Positions 50,703 through 59,596 of a DNA stretch of 64,000 nucleotides are shown piece after piece. This stretch comes from Halostagnicola sp. A-GB9-2 (GTDB lineage Archaea > Halobacteriota > Halobacteria > Halobacteriales > Natrialbaceae). Location of the stretch: assembly GCF_030068615.1 (NCBI RefSeq), contig NZ_JASJOC010000010.1, forward strand, positions 1 to 64,000, given 5' to 3'. A program made the translations under genes and the position numbers. How positions within the stretch are numbered: position 1 is the stretch's first letter; every line of letters starts with the position of its first letter. The notes under the pieces are model-generated. The model searched no databases and was not told the origin of the DNA. It was given only the letters and a program-made list of their open reading frames with translations.

Positions 50703-50870
50703 CCCGAACGCGACCGCCGGTTGGAACTGGCGGGTGATTAGGGTCCCGTCGCACGTCACCAAACCGGCTCACGTTCTAGGACTGGCGCACATTCCGAGGT
50801 CGACCACACCTGAGGCTGGGCAAACAGTGGATGCAGCGGACGGCGGAGGAAGCGGGGAGACTTTTCCTCG

Positions 50871-51143
50871 TTAGCAACTCAGGCCGTGCGTATCCGGGTC
50901 GACGACTGCGCCGGTCTCCTCGACGTGAACCTGCCCCGTCGAGTCGATTCGAATGAAGTAGTCTTTATATGTGAACTCGAGCGTCGGCTGTACTCGGTCC
51001 GAGGATACCGAGTCGTAAAGCGAGTCGAGAGCGTCCGTGTCGATCACGTCGTAAATCGGCGGGGAGAGCTCGGTCGATGGCACGCCCTCACGATCTGCGA
51101 TTTTCTCGACCACTTGGAGGCTCATCAGTTCCTTGCGTGTCAT
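50871..51143 (-). CDS. HalOD1 output-domain protein
   Basis: A 90-aa protein made only of a HalOD1 domain: SLQVVEKIADREGVPSTELSPPIYDVIDTDALDSLY then LEFTYKDYFIRIDSTGQVHVEE. In haloarchaea such domains are output modules of two-component or light/sensory proteins and also occur alone, with unknown action. The ATG at 51143 is chosen over a GTG at 51158 because a TATA-like box centres 27 nt upstream. Confidence 0.85.
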   Translation of the reverse strand: MTRKELMSLQVVEKIADREGVPSTELSPPIYDVIDTDALDSLYDSVSSDRVQPTLEFTYKDYFIRIDSTGQVHVEETGAVVDPDTHGLSC

Positions 51144-51164
51144 ATAATTCGCTGCCACGTTGGG

Positions 51165-51174
51165 TTATATAAAT
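51165..51174 (-). promoter_or_regulatory. TATA-like box of the HalOD1 gene
   Basis: ATTTATATAA on the minus strand, 27 nt before the ATG at 51143, giving a leaderless transcript. It rules against the upstream GTG start. Confidence 0.55.
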
Positions 51175-51256
51175 ATCGGTGATCCTTCGATGACGCTCGT
51201 CAGCTATGCGTCTGACGTTGTTGTGGGTAAATAGATTTGCATGCTGCAACTCGATC

Positions 51257-52870
51257 CTATTCTCCAGAATCGATATCGAGGTGTCCGAGCTGTTCCTGGA
51301 GACAGGCCTCGAGATCCGGGTTTATTACCACCTCATCGCCGAGCCCCGGCGTCGCGGGCTCCTCGGTGGTGAAGAGTTCGACGGACGCGAGGACGGTGTT
51401 GTCAGGATCGAGTCCGAACTCCGCTACGGCGTCGATACGGCGTTCTCCGTCGACACCGCCGACCGGTTCGCTAATCGTCCCAACCTGGCCGTCACCGGGG
51501 TCGAAGGTGATGTTCAAAATAACATCCGTATAATCACCGACGACACGGACCCGCTGGCAGTCGAGATACTCGATCGTTTCATCTTTCGGAGGCTCTTTCG
51601 GCGGTTTATCTTCACCCAAAACCGAAACCGTTCGCGCCCAAGCTGCAGGCTGTTCACCGTCGACCCGTCTCCCGGCGGCGACGACTCCACCGTCGTGTCC
51701 TCGAGAGAGGGAGCCGACGACACTCGACTGATCGGCCTGGAAGTCAGTCCGATCGAGCGTTCCGACCCAGCCGTTCCCGTTCCGAGCGCCCCCGGCGACG
51801 ACGCCCGACGGGGTCAGTTGTGCACAGAACAGCGGCGTGTCTTCCAGCGTTTCGAGCCACTGCTGGGTTCCATCGTCTGTGTACGCCGCCACAAACCCAT
51901 CACCCGTTCCTTCCGGATTGCGGAGCGCCGAGCGTCCGAACCGATCGACCGCGCCGCTTACGCCAACAACCAGAAAGTCATAATTTTCCACATCGCTTTG
52001 TACGACATCGTAGACGAGCGTGGGTTCGTCTTCCTCGAGAGCGAAGCGGTCGTCCCACCGCTCGTTCAGATCGTCGCCGATACCGAGTACCCACCCCCGG
52101 GGCGGCGCTTCTGAATCCGGTTCGTACGAGCCGGCGACGACGTAGCCGTCCGATGCCGGCGCGATAGCGTTGAACACGTCGGACCTGCTCGTGGTCTCGA
52201 GGTCGCGCTCCGTCGCCGGATATCTGGTGAACCCTGCGACTGATCCGTCCCCTTCGAGTTCGACGAGCCAGCCTGCGCTCCCGAGCATGATACCCGGCGA
52301 TTCTGCCCCACAGCAGAGAAAGCCGTCTTCGGTTTCGATGCCATCTCGAAGATAGCTAAACGCGGAGGCGTCCTCCAGTTCGCCGAGTGACTGCTCGCTT
52401 TGGACGGCTCCGTCTTCGTCCACATCGTAGATGCGAGTGACGTATACCGCGGCTCCGTCGAAATACGTCCAGCCGACCAGCAGGAATCCGTCGCCGGTTT
52501 CGAGTGGAAGCGTTAGCCAATCTTCGGGAATCGGCCCCGTCGGCGGCTCCATCTCTCGAGCCTCCTGTTGGGGGGTCGATCGGTACGTCTCCTCCCACTC
52601 CAGTTCTCCGGTTTGGGCGAGTTTGGTCGCCAGTCCCTGTGTTCCGAACTCGTCCGGAACGTCGCTCCCGCCGACCAGCAGGTAGCCGTCGTCAACTCGC
52701 AGGGAATTTTCGTACAGACTACTCGGCGCAGTGAGATATTCCCATCCCGATACAGGTGCGTCCGCAGTCTCTTTCGCTGGGTCGCGAGCCATCGCCGATC
52801 CGGTTATCGACGAAAGAATTGCTGCGGACGCTGTCGCCGTGAGAAACCGTCGCCGGTCGAACCCTACCAT
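51257..52870 (-). CDS. Tat-exported beta-propeller-like protein
   Basis: A 537-aa exported protein. The Tat signal is FDRRRFLTATASAAILSSITGSAMA with no lipobox, so it is secreted or lightly attached. The mature part has repeated blocks with G-x-V-V-A-G motifs separated by Trp and Asp-rich turns (DGYLLVGGSDV; GDGFLLVGWTYF; DGYVVAGSYEP; GVVAGGARNGNGWV), as in beta-propellers that use PQQ-like or Kelch-type blades. The end carries KPPKEPPKDE, then a beta-sandwich-like tail. Ligand or enzymatic activity cannot be assigned. Start at the ATG at 52870 (MVGFDRRRF); an upstream ATG at 52903 adds 11 residues. Confidence 0.75.
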   Translation of the reverse strand: MVGFDRRRFLTATASAAILSSITGSAMARDPAKETADAPVSGWEYLTAPSSLYENSLRVDDGYLLVGGSDVPDEFGTQGLATKLAQTGELEWEETYRSTPQQEAREMEPPTGPIPEDWLTLPLETGDGFLLVGWTYFDGAAVYVTRIYDVDEDGAVQSEQSLGELEDASAFSYLRDGIETEDGFLCCGAESPGIMLGSAGWLVELEGDGSVAGFTRYPATERDLETTSRSDVFNAIAPASDGYVVAGSYEPDSEAPPRGWVLGIGDDLNERWDDRFALEEDEPTLVYDVVQSDVENYDFLVVGVSGAVDRFGRSALRNPEGTGDGFVAAYTDDGTQQWLETLEDTPLFCAQLTPSGVVAGGARNGNGWVGTLDRTDFQADQSSVVGSLSRGHDGGVVAAGRRVDGEQPAAWARTVSVLGEDKPPKEPPKDETIEYLDCQRVRVVGDYTDVILNITFDPGDGQVGTISEPVGGVDGERRIDAVAEFGLDPDNTVLASVELFTTEEPATPGLGDEVVINPDLEACLQEQLGHLDIDSGE

Positions 52871-53100
52871 ACGACCCTCTCCGTCAGGCGGCGTATCAAT
52901 CATTTTTTAGAAACTGATGACCGTCATTTGTAGCAACTACCTACTCGAATTGAGTGTTGAAAATCCGTGTCTGTCCGGGAAAATCGAGTGACAGTCGCTG
53001 TGGTATCTCCCTTTCGCTGTCAACGGTTCCCCTAGCGAGAATAGCGGTCCCCTACATGTCAGCTACCGCTCCTCTAACCCGGTTGATCGCGGTGGGACTT

Positions 53101-53805
53101 TCAGCCGGAGTGGTCGGGTTCGGTGTCGACGGCCGATGAATGACCGTCCAAGGAGTCGAAGGATACGGCTTTGCTCCGATCGCTGTTTTCCGTCTCGAGT
53201 TCTGCCTGCACCTTATCGGTGAGGAGATCAACCGCAACCCGATTAGCTCCCTCCGGAATGATGATATCGGCGTCGGATTTCGTCGGTTCGACGAACTGTT
53301 CGTGCATCGGTTTAACCGTCCCTAGATACTGATCGATAACCCCCTCGAGTTCCCGTTCGCGTTCGATCACGTCCCGTTGAATCCGACGGAGGATTCGAAC
53401 GTCTGCATCGGTCATCACGTACACCCGAAGATCCAGCATGTCGAGGATCTCTTCGTCGTACAATGCGAGGATTCCCTCGAGGATGAGGATGTCCGTCGGC
53501 TCGACGGTAGTCGTCTCCACCTTCCGGTTGTGGACGTCGAAATCGTACTGTGGCATTTCGACCGCTTGCCCCATCGAGAGCGAGTCGAGGTGACTCCGCA
53601 ACAGCTCCCATTCGAACGCCGACGGATGGTCGTAGTTGACCGATTTTCGTTCCTCGTACTCGAGGTGAGAAAGGTCCTTGTAGTAGTTGTCGAGCGGAAT
53701 GCGCGTCACGGCCTCGCCGACGGCATCGGCGATTTCTCGGGACACCGTCGTCTTGCCGGCCCCGGTTCCGCCGGCGATGGCGATGACGAACGAGGGAATA
53801 CTCAT
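53101..53805 (-). CDS. udk: uridine kinase
   Basis: Phosphorylates uridine and cytidine with a nucleotide donor in pyrimidine salvage. The 234-aa protein has Walker A GGTGAGKTT (residues 12-20) and the family patterns IPLDNYYKDLSHLEYEERKSVNYDHPSAFEW, YDFDVHNRK, ILILEGILALYDEEILDMLDLRVYV and RRIQRDVIERERELEGVIDQYLGTVKPMHEQFVEPTKSDADIIIPEG. The last 25 residues (DGHSSAVDTEPDHSG) are an extra acidic tail. ATG at 53805. Confidence 0.93.
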   Translation of the reverse strand: MSIPSFVIAIAGGTGAGKTTVSREIADAVGEAVTRIPLDNYYKDLSHLEYEERKSVNYDHPSAFEWELLRSHLDSLSMGQAVEMPQYDFDVHNRKVETTTVEPTDILILEGILALYDEEILDMLDLRVYVMTDADVRILRRIQRDVIERERELEGVIDQYLGTVKPMHEQFVEPTKSDADIIIPEGANRVAVDLLTDKVQAELETENSDRSKAVSFDSLDGHSSAVDTEPDHSG

Positions 53806-53898
53806 CGATCATTCCTTACTCCCGACCGTTAAGAAGGTCGTGAAATCCGGCCGATGAACCTGTTAGCTATTGCGAACGAATACGAAGACGGAGGACGG

Positions 53899-54210
53899 CT
53901 ACGACTCGCTCGAGCTATCGTACATCGAGTCGAATTCTCGTTCGCCCCGGATTAGCTCGTCGACGCCGTCCGTGAGGGTCACCGAGCCGAACACGGTGGC
54001 CCGGTAGTACGTGTACAGCCCATCCTGGTCCCGTTCGGTGCGCTGTCGTTTTTCGACGAGACCCACGTCGAGAAGTTCGTTTAGGTGATAGTGGAGCGTG
54101 CTGTCGTCCACGTCGAGGGCCTCCTCGAGTTGCTTGGGGCTCATATCGCCGCCGTGGACGAGCCGATAGCAAATCTCGCATCTGGTTCGATGACCGACAG
54201 CGGTGTGCAT
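53899..54210 (-). CDS. winged-helix regulator, broken by an in-frame TAG near its N-terminus
   Basis: From the ATG at 54210 it encodes a 103-aa winged helix: AVGHRTRCEICYRLVHGGDMSPKQLEEALDVDDSTLHYHLNELLDVGLVEKRQ, then a wing and a short C-terminal segment. The preceding 31 codons (54211-54303) are open in the same frame and match the N-terminal part I would expect of this haloarchaeal family, but they end in TAG directly before this ATG. The DNA-binding core is intact, so the short form could still work if translation restarts at 54210. Confidence 0.72.
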   Translation of the reverse strand: MHTAVGHRTRCEICYRLVHGGDMSPKQLEEALDVDDSTLHYHLNELLDVGLVEKRQRTERDQDGLYTYYRATVFGSVTLTDGVDELIRGEREFDSMYDSSSES

Positions 54211-54303
54211 CTAGACGTACTCCTCAAGGGTGAGGACGCTTTGTTCTGGGAGGAGGTCCTCCGGGGCCTTCTCCTCGGTTGGCCGTTTGCTGTCGGTCGA
54301 CAT
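54211..54303 (-). pseudogene. 30-codon N-terminal part of the winged-helix gene ending in TAG
   Basis: ATG 54303 to TAG 54211-54213: MSTDSKRPTEEKAPEDLLPE followed by QSVLTLEEYV. The frame is the same as that of the winged helix which starts at the next codon. A TATA-like ATCTAAAT about 30 nt upstream of 54303 marks this as the true transcript start. I read it as one gene split by a point mutation to an amber codon, or as a coupled leader peptide. Confidence 0.6.
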
Positions 54304-54369
54304 CTTGTGTTGTCCTGCGACTATCAATCATTTAGATTTTGTCAAGCCGAAGACTACTGAGAACTCTCT

Positions 54370-54378
54370 TTTTTATAA
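54370..54378 (+). promoter_or_regulatory. TATA-like box before the gene at 54400
   Basis: TTTTTATAA ends about 22 nt before the ATG at 54400, as in leaderless genes. It fixes the start against an earlier out-of-frame ATG at 54390. Confidence 0.5.
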
Positions 54379-54399
54379 GATAGTGAGTCATGAGTAGGT

Positions 54400-55026
54400 A
54401 TGACCACAGAAATTATGCGCGATTTTATCCGCGGTCAACTTGGAAACGTGAAATACGATCGGTTCCTTCTTTATCTGATGGGCCCGTATAAATCGTTCAA
54501 CCTCAACTACGTATTGAGCGAAACGGAACGTGAACGGATCGACATCGACGACCTGCCCGGTCCGCTGCGTCAGCTTTTTCGGAGCAAAGACGAAATCGAC
54601 GAGGCCAAAGCGCTCTTGCGACGGGTACAAGGATCGTTACGGACGGATCCAGGTGTGAACGCCTTCTTGGCTTTGGATCTCGGAGTTGATACGACGGAGG
54701 TCGATGCCGCAACGCAAAGCATAGCGTATACTCGATGCAGTAATGCAACGGCGTTCGTTCTCCCCTTTCTTGGCCACAACTTCGGCGTCGGAGAAGAAGC
54801 AGGGAGCATTCTCGAGACGTTTTCGGAGACGTATGGCGATCGACTTGTCTTCGCTCACGAAAATGACGTAATCAGTGCGATGATCCGGTCAGCGCAAGTG
54901 CGGTGGGATTTGCGGATTGTAACGTACGAAACGGAGGACGAACTTGTCACCAAACTCCGACGATTTCCGGGAGGAATTATGCACCGCGAGCGGCGCGTCG
55001 AGATTTCTAATAGGAGACCGAATTAG
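54400..55026 (+). CDS. uncharacterised haloarchaeal protein (DUF7509-like)
   Basis: A 208-aa soluble protein, MTTEIMRDFIRGQLGNVKYDRFLLYLMGPYKSFNLNYVLSE. The opening resembles a haloarchaeal group that I recall as DUF7509, whose members begin with a TIR- or nucleotide-base-like strand (FLLYLMGPY). A later segment RLVFAHENDVISAMIRSAQVRWDLRIVTYETEDELVTKLRRF is consistent with a Rossmann-type sensing fold. It is divergent from the split winged-helix gene, so the two may be regulated together. No function is known. Confidence 0.65.
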   Translation: MTTEIMRDFIRGQLGNVKYDRFLLYLMGPYKSFNLNYVLSETERERIDIDDLPGPLRQLFRSKDEIDEAKALLRRVQGSLRTDPGVNAFLALDLGVDTTEVDAATQSIAYTRCSNATAFVLPFLGHNFGVGEEAGSILETFSETYGDRLVFAHENDVISAMIRSAQVRWDLRIVTYETEDELVTKLRRFPGGIMHRERRVEISNRRPN

Positions 55027-55321
55027 TATTTATCATGTTCTATACTTCACATGACTTGCCGTCCCTCGAGCAGTCAGTAGGAATGCTGATCGCTCGAACC
55101 GCCAGCAGACTGTGGCGAGTGATGTATCACGGGAACCCGGGTGCTCCGGTCAATGCGGGTAGTAATCCGCCTTAATCAGCGGTCGATTATTTCATCACGT
55201 AATAGTGGTATTGGGTGTGGAATGTCGACTCCAAAGCGTTTGTGCAGTACGAGCCCCACTCATTGATAATTGGTAACAATTAACGCCCTCCGGGAAGTAG
55301 ACGACATGACGGCTGATTCCA

Positions 55322-56722
55322 ATGACCTTGGCAACGGTCCCGCGGTACGACGGTGATCGGATCGCCTCTCGGAAGGGCCACGCGGTCGTAATCGGCGCGA
55401 GCATGGCCGGGTTGTTCACAACGCGCGTCCTCGCGGATGCGTTCGACGAGGTTACGGTGATCGAACGCGACCAGCTCACGGCCGAGATCGAAACGCGACC
55501 CGGAGTTCCACAGGGAAAACACGTACACGTGCTTTTAGAAGGCGGCCGGGCGACTATAGAGGACCTGTTTCCGGGATTTTGTGACGAGTTATTGGATGCC
55601 GGTGGCGTGATTGCAAATGGGGAGGAGTTCAAAGTCTTCGTCCAGGGTGACACCCTCGTGACTACGGACCGCCAATCGTTGCACCTCTCCACGCGCGCCC
55701 TCTACGAACACCTGGTCCGCCGACACGTCGACTCGTTCGACAACGTTTCCCTGCGATCACCCTGTCGGTTCGTCGACTACGTCGCTAACGAAGACGCAAC
55801 GGCAGTCAAAGGGGTGGTGATTCGAAATAAACACTCCGAGCGGGAGATTCTCGCGGCCGATCTCGTTGTCGATGCCACTGGCCGGACGAGTCGAACGCCC
55901 GCGTGGCTCGAGAAGCGCGGATACGATCCGCCGCCCCTCGAGGAGGTTACCATCGACATCGGGTACGCCTCGACGTTCATCGAGCGCCCTGCGGACGACC
56001 ACCTCGGGATCTCTATGGAAGCCGAGACACCTCGTACTCGCGGCGCGTTCGTCTTTCCGGTCGAAGGTAATCGATGGCTGCTCAACTTACACGGGGTACA
56101 TGGCGACTATCCGCCGACGGACCCCGAGGGCTTCAGGGAGTTCTCGACGAGCCTGCCGACCACGACGGTAACGGACCTCTTGGACGAGCACCCGATGACG
56201 GACGAGAACATCGCCTTCTATCCCTTCCGGTCGAACCGCCGGTACCGGTACGAAGCTCTCGAGCGGTTTCCCGAGGGGCTGATCGTTATCGGCGATGCAA
56301 TCGCCAGCTTTAATCCGGTCAACGGACAGGGAATGTCGGTCGCTGCGTTAGAGGCATTGGCACTCCACCATGTCCTTGCGGGGGGCGAGCGCGACGGGAT
56401 GGCACACCGCTTTTTCGAGGCCGCTTCGGATGTCGTCGATATCGCGTGGGACCTGACGATCGGAGCCGACCTCGAGTTTCCACAAACCGAGGGATCGCTT
56501 CCTCGACGGACGGCCATCTTCGACTGGTATTTGAACCGTCTGACCCGCCGCGCCCACACCGACGTTTGGTTATCGAATCGCATGTGGACCGTCTTCATGC
56601 TCGAGCAACCGCCGTCGGTGTTATTTCGACCCCGAGTCATCTGGCGCGTGCTCGGGCCCGCTCGTCGTCCCAGGCGCGAGAAATCGTCACAAGGTGAGCC
56701 GCCTCGAGATCGACCTCCCTGA
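55322..56722 (+). CDS. FAD-dependent oxidoreductase, halogenase/geranylgeranyl-reductase type
   Basis: Flavoprotein of the p-hydroxybenzoate-hydroxylase-like group, 466 aa. The FAD motif is VVIGASMAGLFTTRVLADAF near residue 22. The second FAD motif GDAIASFNPVNGQGMSVAALEALAL lies near residue 325, and DATGRTSRTPAWLEKRGY between them is the DG motif region. The protein has a basic C-terminal tail. Family members hydroxylate, halogenate or reduce isoprenoid and aromatic substrates; no such substrate can be read here. ATG at 55322. Confidence 0.85.
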   Translation: MTLATVPRYDGDRIASRKGHAVVIGASMAGLFTTRVLADAFDEVTVIERDQLTAEIETRPGVPQGKHVHVLLEGGRATIEDLFPGFCDELLDAGGVIANGEEFKVFVQGDTLVTTDRQSLHLSTRALYEHLVRRHVDSFDNVSLRSPCRFVDYVANEDATAVKGVVIRNKHSEREILAADLVVDATGRTSRTPAWLEKRGYDPPPLEEVTIDIGYASTFIERPADDHLGISMEAETPRTRGAFVFPVEGNRWLLNLHGVHGDYPPTDPEGFREFSTSLPTTTVTDLLDEHPMTDENIAFYPFRSNRRYRYEALERFPEGLIVIGDAIASFNPVNGQGMSVAALEALALHHVLAGGERDGMAHRFFEAASDVVDIAWDLTIGADLEFPQTEGSLPRRTAIFDWYLNRLTRRAHTDVWLSNRMWTVFMLEQPPSVLFRPRVIWRVLGPARRPRREKSSQGEPPRDRPP

Positions 56723-56800
56723 CGAAATGCAGCTTAATCCCGTGTAGATACAATCTAATCGACACGAAGGTGTTTATTTGATGCCACTAGACCAACAGTT

Positions 56801-57088
56801 ATGGTTGTGATTAAGCGACTGTTCAGAGAACCTGATGGTCGCCGTACGGGGGCAGTATGGATCGCTATAGGTCTCTTCTTCCTCGGACTATACGGTTACT
56901 ACAGTATTATTAACCCTGGTGGATCATCTTCGGCACTACACTTCGGCGTACTGTGGATACTGATAGGGATTCCAGAACTTCTCCCGAAAGAGCGTGAACA
57001 GATCGCTGGGGGACTTCGAATTATCGGGTTGGTATTCGCCGTCGCTTTGATAGTCTTCTATCTCTCTCGACTCTCTTTCTTCCCATAA
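56801..57088 (+). CDS. small three-helix membrane protein
   Basis: A 95-aa protein with three hydrophobic stretches (GAVWIAIGLFFLGLYGYYSII; ALHFGVLWILIGIPELL; IIGLVFAVALIVFYLSRL). ATG at 56801 with a TATA-like GTTTATTT centred 25 nt upstream. Function unknown. Its last 31 bases overlap the end of a convergent small gene. Confidence 0.68.
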   Translation: MVVIKRLFREPDGRRTGAVWIAIGLFFLGLYGYYSIINPGGSSSALHFGVLWILIGIPELLPKEREQIAGGLRIIGLVFAVALIVFYLSRLSFFP

Positions 57089-57279
57089 ATTGGATTGTCG
57101 TCATCCGGTTTGATGACGCGATCGCCGGGCGTGAACGGATTGTTTGCGTGCTCGAGATTCGTGTGTCGGTGTAGAACTTGATATCCTGATCGTATAGTAG
57201 GAACGAGCTTCGAGGGATGGATTTTGTGCCAGGTTCCGGGTCCGTCATCGACCAGCATGTAGCACAACATTTTGCACAT
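57058..57279 (-). CDS. small hypothetical protein
   Basis: A 73-aa frame with coding-like codon use: MLVDDGPGTWHKIHPSKLV then SGYQVLHRHTNLEHANNPF and GDRVIKPDDDNPIYGKK. ATG at 57279, or 57258 at MLVDD. I do not recognise the family. Its end overlaps a membrane-protein gene tail to tail, and its start is divergent from a truncated HTH gene, so it may itself be part of a remnant. Confidence 0.45.
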   Translation of the reverse strand: MCKMLCYMLVDDGPGTWHKIHPSKLVPTIRSGYQVLHRHTNLEHANNPFTPGDRVIKPDDDNPIYGKKESRER

Positions 57280-57299
57280 ACTGCAATAACTTGTCTATT

Positions 57300-57740
57300 A
57301 TGCAAGAACAAACGCGTGTCCTCCTCGATTACCCTTTTCCTGAGGAACGGGTCTTTCGGTATCAGGCGATGCAGGATATCCTTCATCATCTCGTTAACAC
57401 CCCGTTCGAAGAATTCACGCAGAAGGAATTGGCGACGATCACTGGGGCTGATGTCTCATCAGTCTCTCGATCTGTCGATCTTCTCGAGCAACTTGGTGTC
57501 CTCACTCTTAACGGGGGGAAACCCGCAGAAATCACAATGGATCAGGACCACTTCACCGGCTCTAATCCGCTCCTTACGATTCCCCAACAGGAGTTCCGAA
57601 AGCCGGTCAAGGCATTTCTCGATGAACTTACCGACGACATCGAACCCGCTCCCTCGAGACACCAGCTGTCTTCAGTACACACCTCGCTATCGAGGGGAAG
57701 AGTCTGTCTTTGCCGTCAGAAAACTACCAACCCTATTTGA
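57300..57740 (+). pseudogene. truncated HTH-nucleotidyltransferase gene
   Basis: From the ATG at 57300 residues 1-95 match the N-terminal HTH part of haloarchaeal HTH-nucleotidyltransferase proteins (VLLDYPFPEERVFRYQAMQDILHHLV; TQKELATITGADVSSVSRSVDLLEQLGV; LLTIPQQEFRKPVKAFLDELTDDI). Intact relatives then show a G-S-x-A-R-G-E nucleotidyltransferase core; here the frame turns into SRHQLSSVHTSLSRGRVCLC and stops with no such core. The gene is probably a decayed fragment. Confidence 0.5.
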
Positions 57741-57895
57741 TCGTCTCTGGCGTAGGTTGAAATGGATAATTAGAACAATTTTGGCTCATAGTAGGTTATT
57801 TGGCCATCTATAAACCCAACCAATCGCAGAGATAACAACCGATGTAGGTAAATAGTATATGGGCGTTCACTACTGTGTCGAATGAGTTGCCCCCA

Positions 57896-58801
57896 ATGAG
57901 TACGAAACACACCACCACGCAGACGATTTATCCAACCGCTCGAGACGGATTCCTCGACGATGCCGCCAGATGGGAAGCGACAAAGCTGGATATTTGCGAG
58001 TTCATCGAACGCACAGTGACGAACGCTGGCGCGGAGGGAGTCGTCGTCCCGATGAGCGGCGGCATCGACTCGACGCTCACCACGGCGCTGGCAGTCGAAG
58101 CCCTCGGAAACGATCGCGTTCTCGGCCTGGGACTACCGGCTTTGAAAACGGATAGCCGAAACGCGGCGGAGGCTCGGACCATCGCTGAGGGACTCGGTAT
58201 CGAGTTCCGCGAAATGCAGCTACAGCCCATAGTCGCCGCGTTCGAGGAGGCGATGGCCTCGATGGCCCCCAACGAAAACGATGTTTCGGCGCTCGGAAAC
58301 GTGGTTGCCCGCTCGAGAATGATCTGTGCCTACTACGTCGCGAACACGCAATCTCGCCTCGTCTGTGGGACGGCGAATCGATCAGAACTCCTGCTCGGCT
58401 ACTTTACGAAATACGGCGACGGTGGCGCGGACCTCTACCCGCTGGGGGATCTGTACAAGTCGGACGTCCGGTCGCTCTCACAACATATCGGACTTCCACG
58501 ACGGATCATTACGAAAGACCCCACCGCAGGGTTACTGGCGGATCAAACCGACGAGGATGATCTCGGCGCGACCTACGATGTAATCGATCCGTTTTTGCGC
58601 CGACTGGCCGAGGCCGATCACAACGCGTGTGTCGAAGAAGTCGCCGATGGGCTCGCTATCGACTTCGAGACCGCCGAGCAGATCGCCTCGATGTACGCCG
58701 ATTCCGTCCACAAACGAACCCTTCCCCCGAGGCCGGGTCTCGAAACTGCCGGTGAAATGCGCTCTTCGAGTCCGGAGCACGCTGGCTCACTCGTGAACTG
58801 A
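57896..58801 (+). CDS. nadE: ammonia-dependent NAD synthetase
   Basis: Amidates nicotinate adenine dinucleotide to NAD with ATP and ammonia. The PP-loop motif SGGIDSTLT is near residue 56; later blocks are GLGLPALKTDSRNAAEARTIAEGLG, YYVANTQSRLVCGTANRSELLLGYFTKYGDGGADLYPLGDLYKSDVR and TAGLLADQTDEDDLGATYDVID. At 301 aa it lacks a glutaminase domain. I take the ATG at 57896, which follows an AATAGTATAT box near 57851-57860; a GTG at 57875 is possible. Confidence 0.93.
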   Translation: MSTKHTTTQTIYPTARDGFLDDAARWEATKLDICEFIERTVTNAGAEGVVVPMSGGIDSTLTTALAVEALGNDRVLGLGLPALKTDSRNAAEARTIAEGLGIEFREMQLQPIVAAFEEAMASMAPNENDVSALGNVVARSRMICAYYVANTQSRLVCGTANRSELLLGYFTKYGDGGADLYPLGDLYKSDVRSLSQHIGLPRRIITKDPTAGLLADQTDEDDLGATYDVIDPFLRRLAEADHNACVEEVADGLAIDFETAEQIASMYADSVHKRTLPPRPGLETAGEMRSSSPEHAGSLVN

Positions 58802-59118
58802 TACTGTCGACATCGACACTGGGTTCTCCTCCACCAGCCTCGAGTTCGCCTCGGTTACCGTTCCCTCATTGCTATCGTCGACCTTCCCTTGTCAGCAAGG
58901 GCAGTGCCGGTTTCTTTTCAAAACTGACCGCAAAACCGCGTTCAGTACACTGGACGAACTGATCATCGACACTCGAAAGAACGTGATTACTGACTCGAAA
59001 TTTTTGTCAGTGTAGGTTCGAAGAATCGTGCTGTATTTAGGAGTCATATTTAGCGTTCTGTAACTCGTTCAAACCGAAGGACCGATCGACAACAAAGGAG
59101 GCCGACGCGAGCTACAAG
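58802..59118. other. intergenic region downstream of nadE
   Basis: Contains the terminator-like hairpin at 58886-58901. Near the next gene there is GGAGG at 59097-59101. I see no gene, repeat or RNA otherwise. Confidence 0.4.
58886..58918 (+). terminator. possible terminator of nadE
   Basis: CCCTTG-TCAG-CAAGGG, a six-bp hairpin with a four-base loop 84 nt after the nadE stop, followed by the pyrimidine-rich TTTCTTTT. T-tracts are the usual archaeal termination signal. Confidence 0.35.
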
Positions 59119-59574
59119 ATGCTCGGTCTCGAACCAGAGGATATGGTCCCATCACACGTGCTCGTTCCGCTAGATGGCTCGCCATTAGCCGACGATGCTC
59201 TCTCTCATGCACTCGAAGTCTTTGACTGTCGTATCACTGTCCTGAATATCGTGACGCCACTTGACGCAACCATGAGTGAAGGCAACATTCTGGAGGCGGA
59301 TGAGGCGCGACTCGATGAAGCATATGACCGAGCTGACCAGTTGATCGAACGGTCCCGCCATCAGGCTTCGGCCATGAACCGCACGGTCGAATCGGCGGTC
59401 GAGACAGGGGAGCCAGCGGAAATAATTCTCGCGTACATCGATGCTTCTGATGTGGATCACGTGGTGATAGGCGGTCACGGAGGCCCCAAAAGCAGCGCTC
59501 TTCGCCGTCTGCTCGGGACCGTGGCTACCGCTGTGGTCGGTAAATCACCCGTGCCGGTGACGGTCGTCAGGTAA
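59119..59574 (+). CDS. universal stress protein, UspA family
   Basis: UspA protein, 151 aa. VLVPLDGSPLADDALSHALEVF opens the fold. The C-terminal part reads GGHGGPKSSALRRLLGTVATAVVGKSPVPVTVV, a complete nucleotide motif (G-x2-G then G-T). It converges on the phosphate transporter gene 22 bp away. The ATG at 59119 adds eight residues before the family start; the ATG at 59143 (MVPSHV) is an alternative. Confidence 0.88.
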   Translation: MLGLEPEDMVPSHVLVPLDGSPLADDALSHALEVFDCRITVLNIVTPLDATMSEGNILEADEARLDEAYDRADQLIERSRHQASAMNRTVESAVETGEPAEIILAYIDASDVDHVVIGGHGGPKSSALRRLLGTVATAVVGKSPVPVTVVR

Positions 59575-59596
59575 TTCCCGCGAACAGGTCGCCGCC

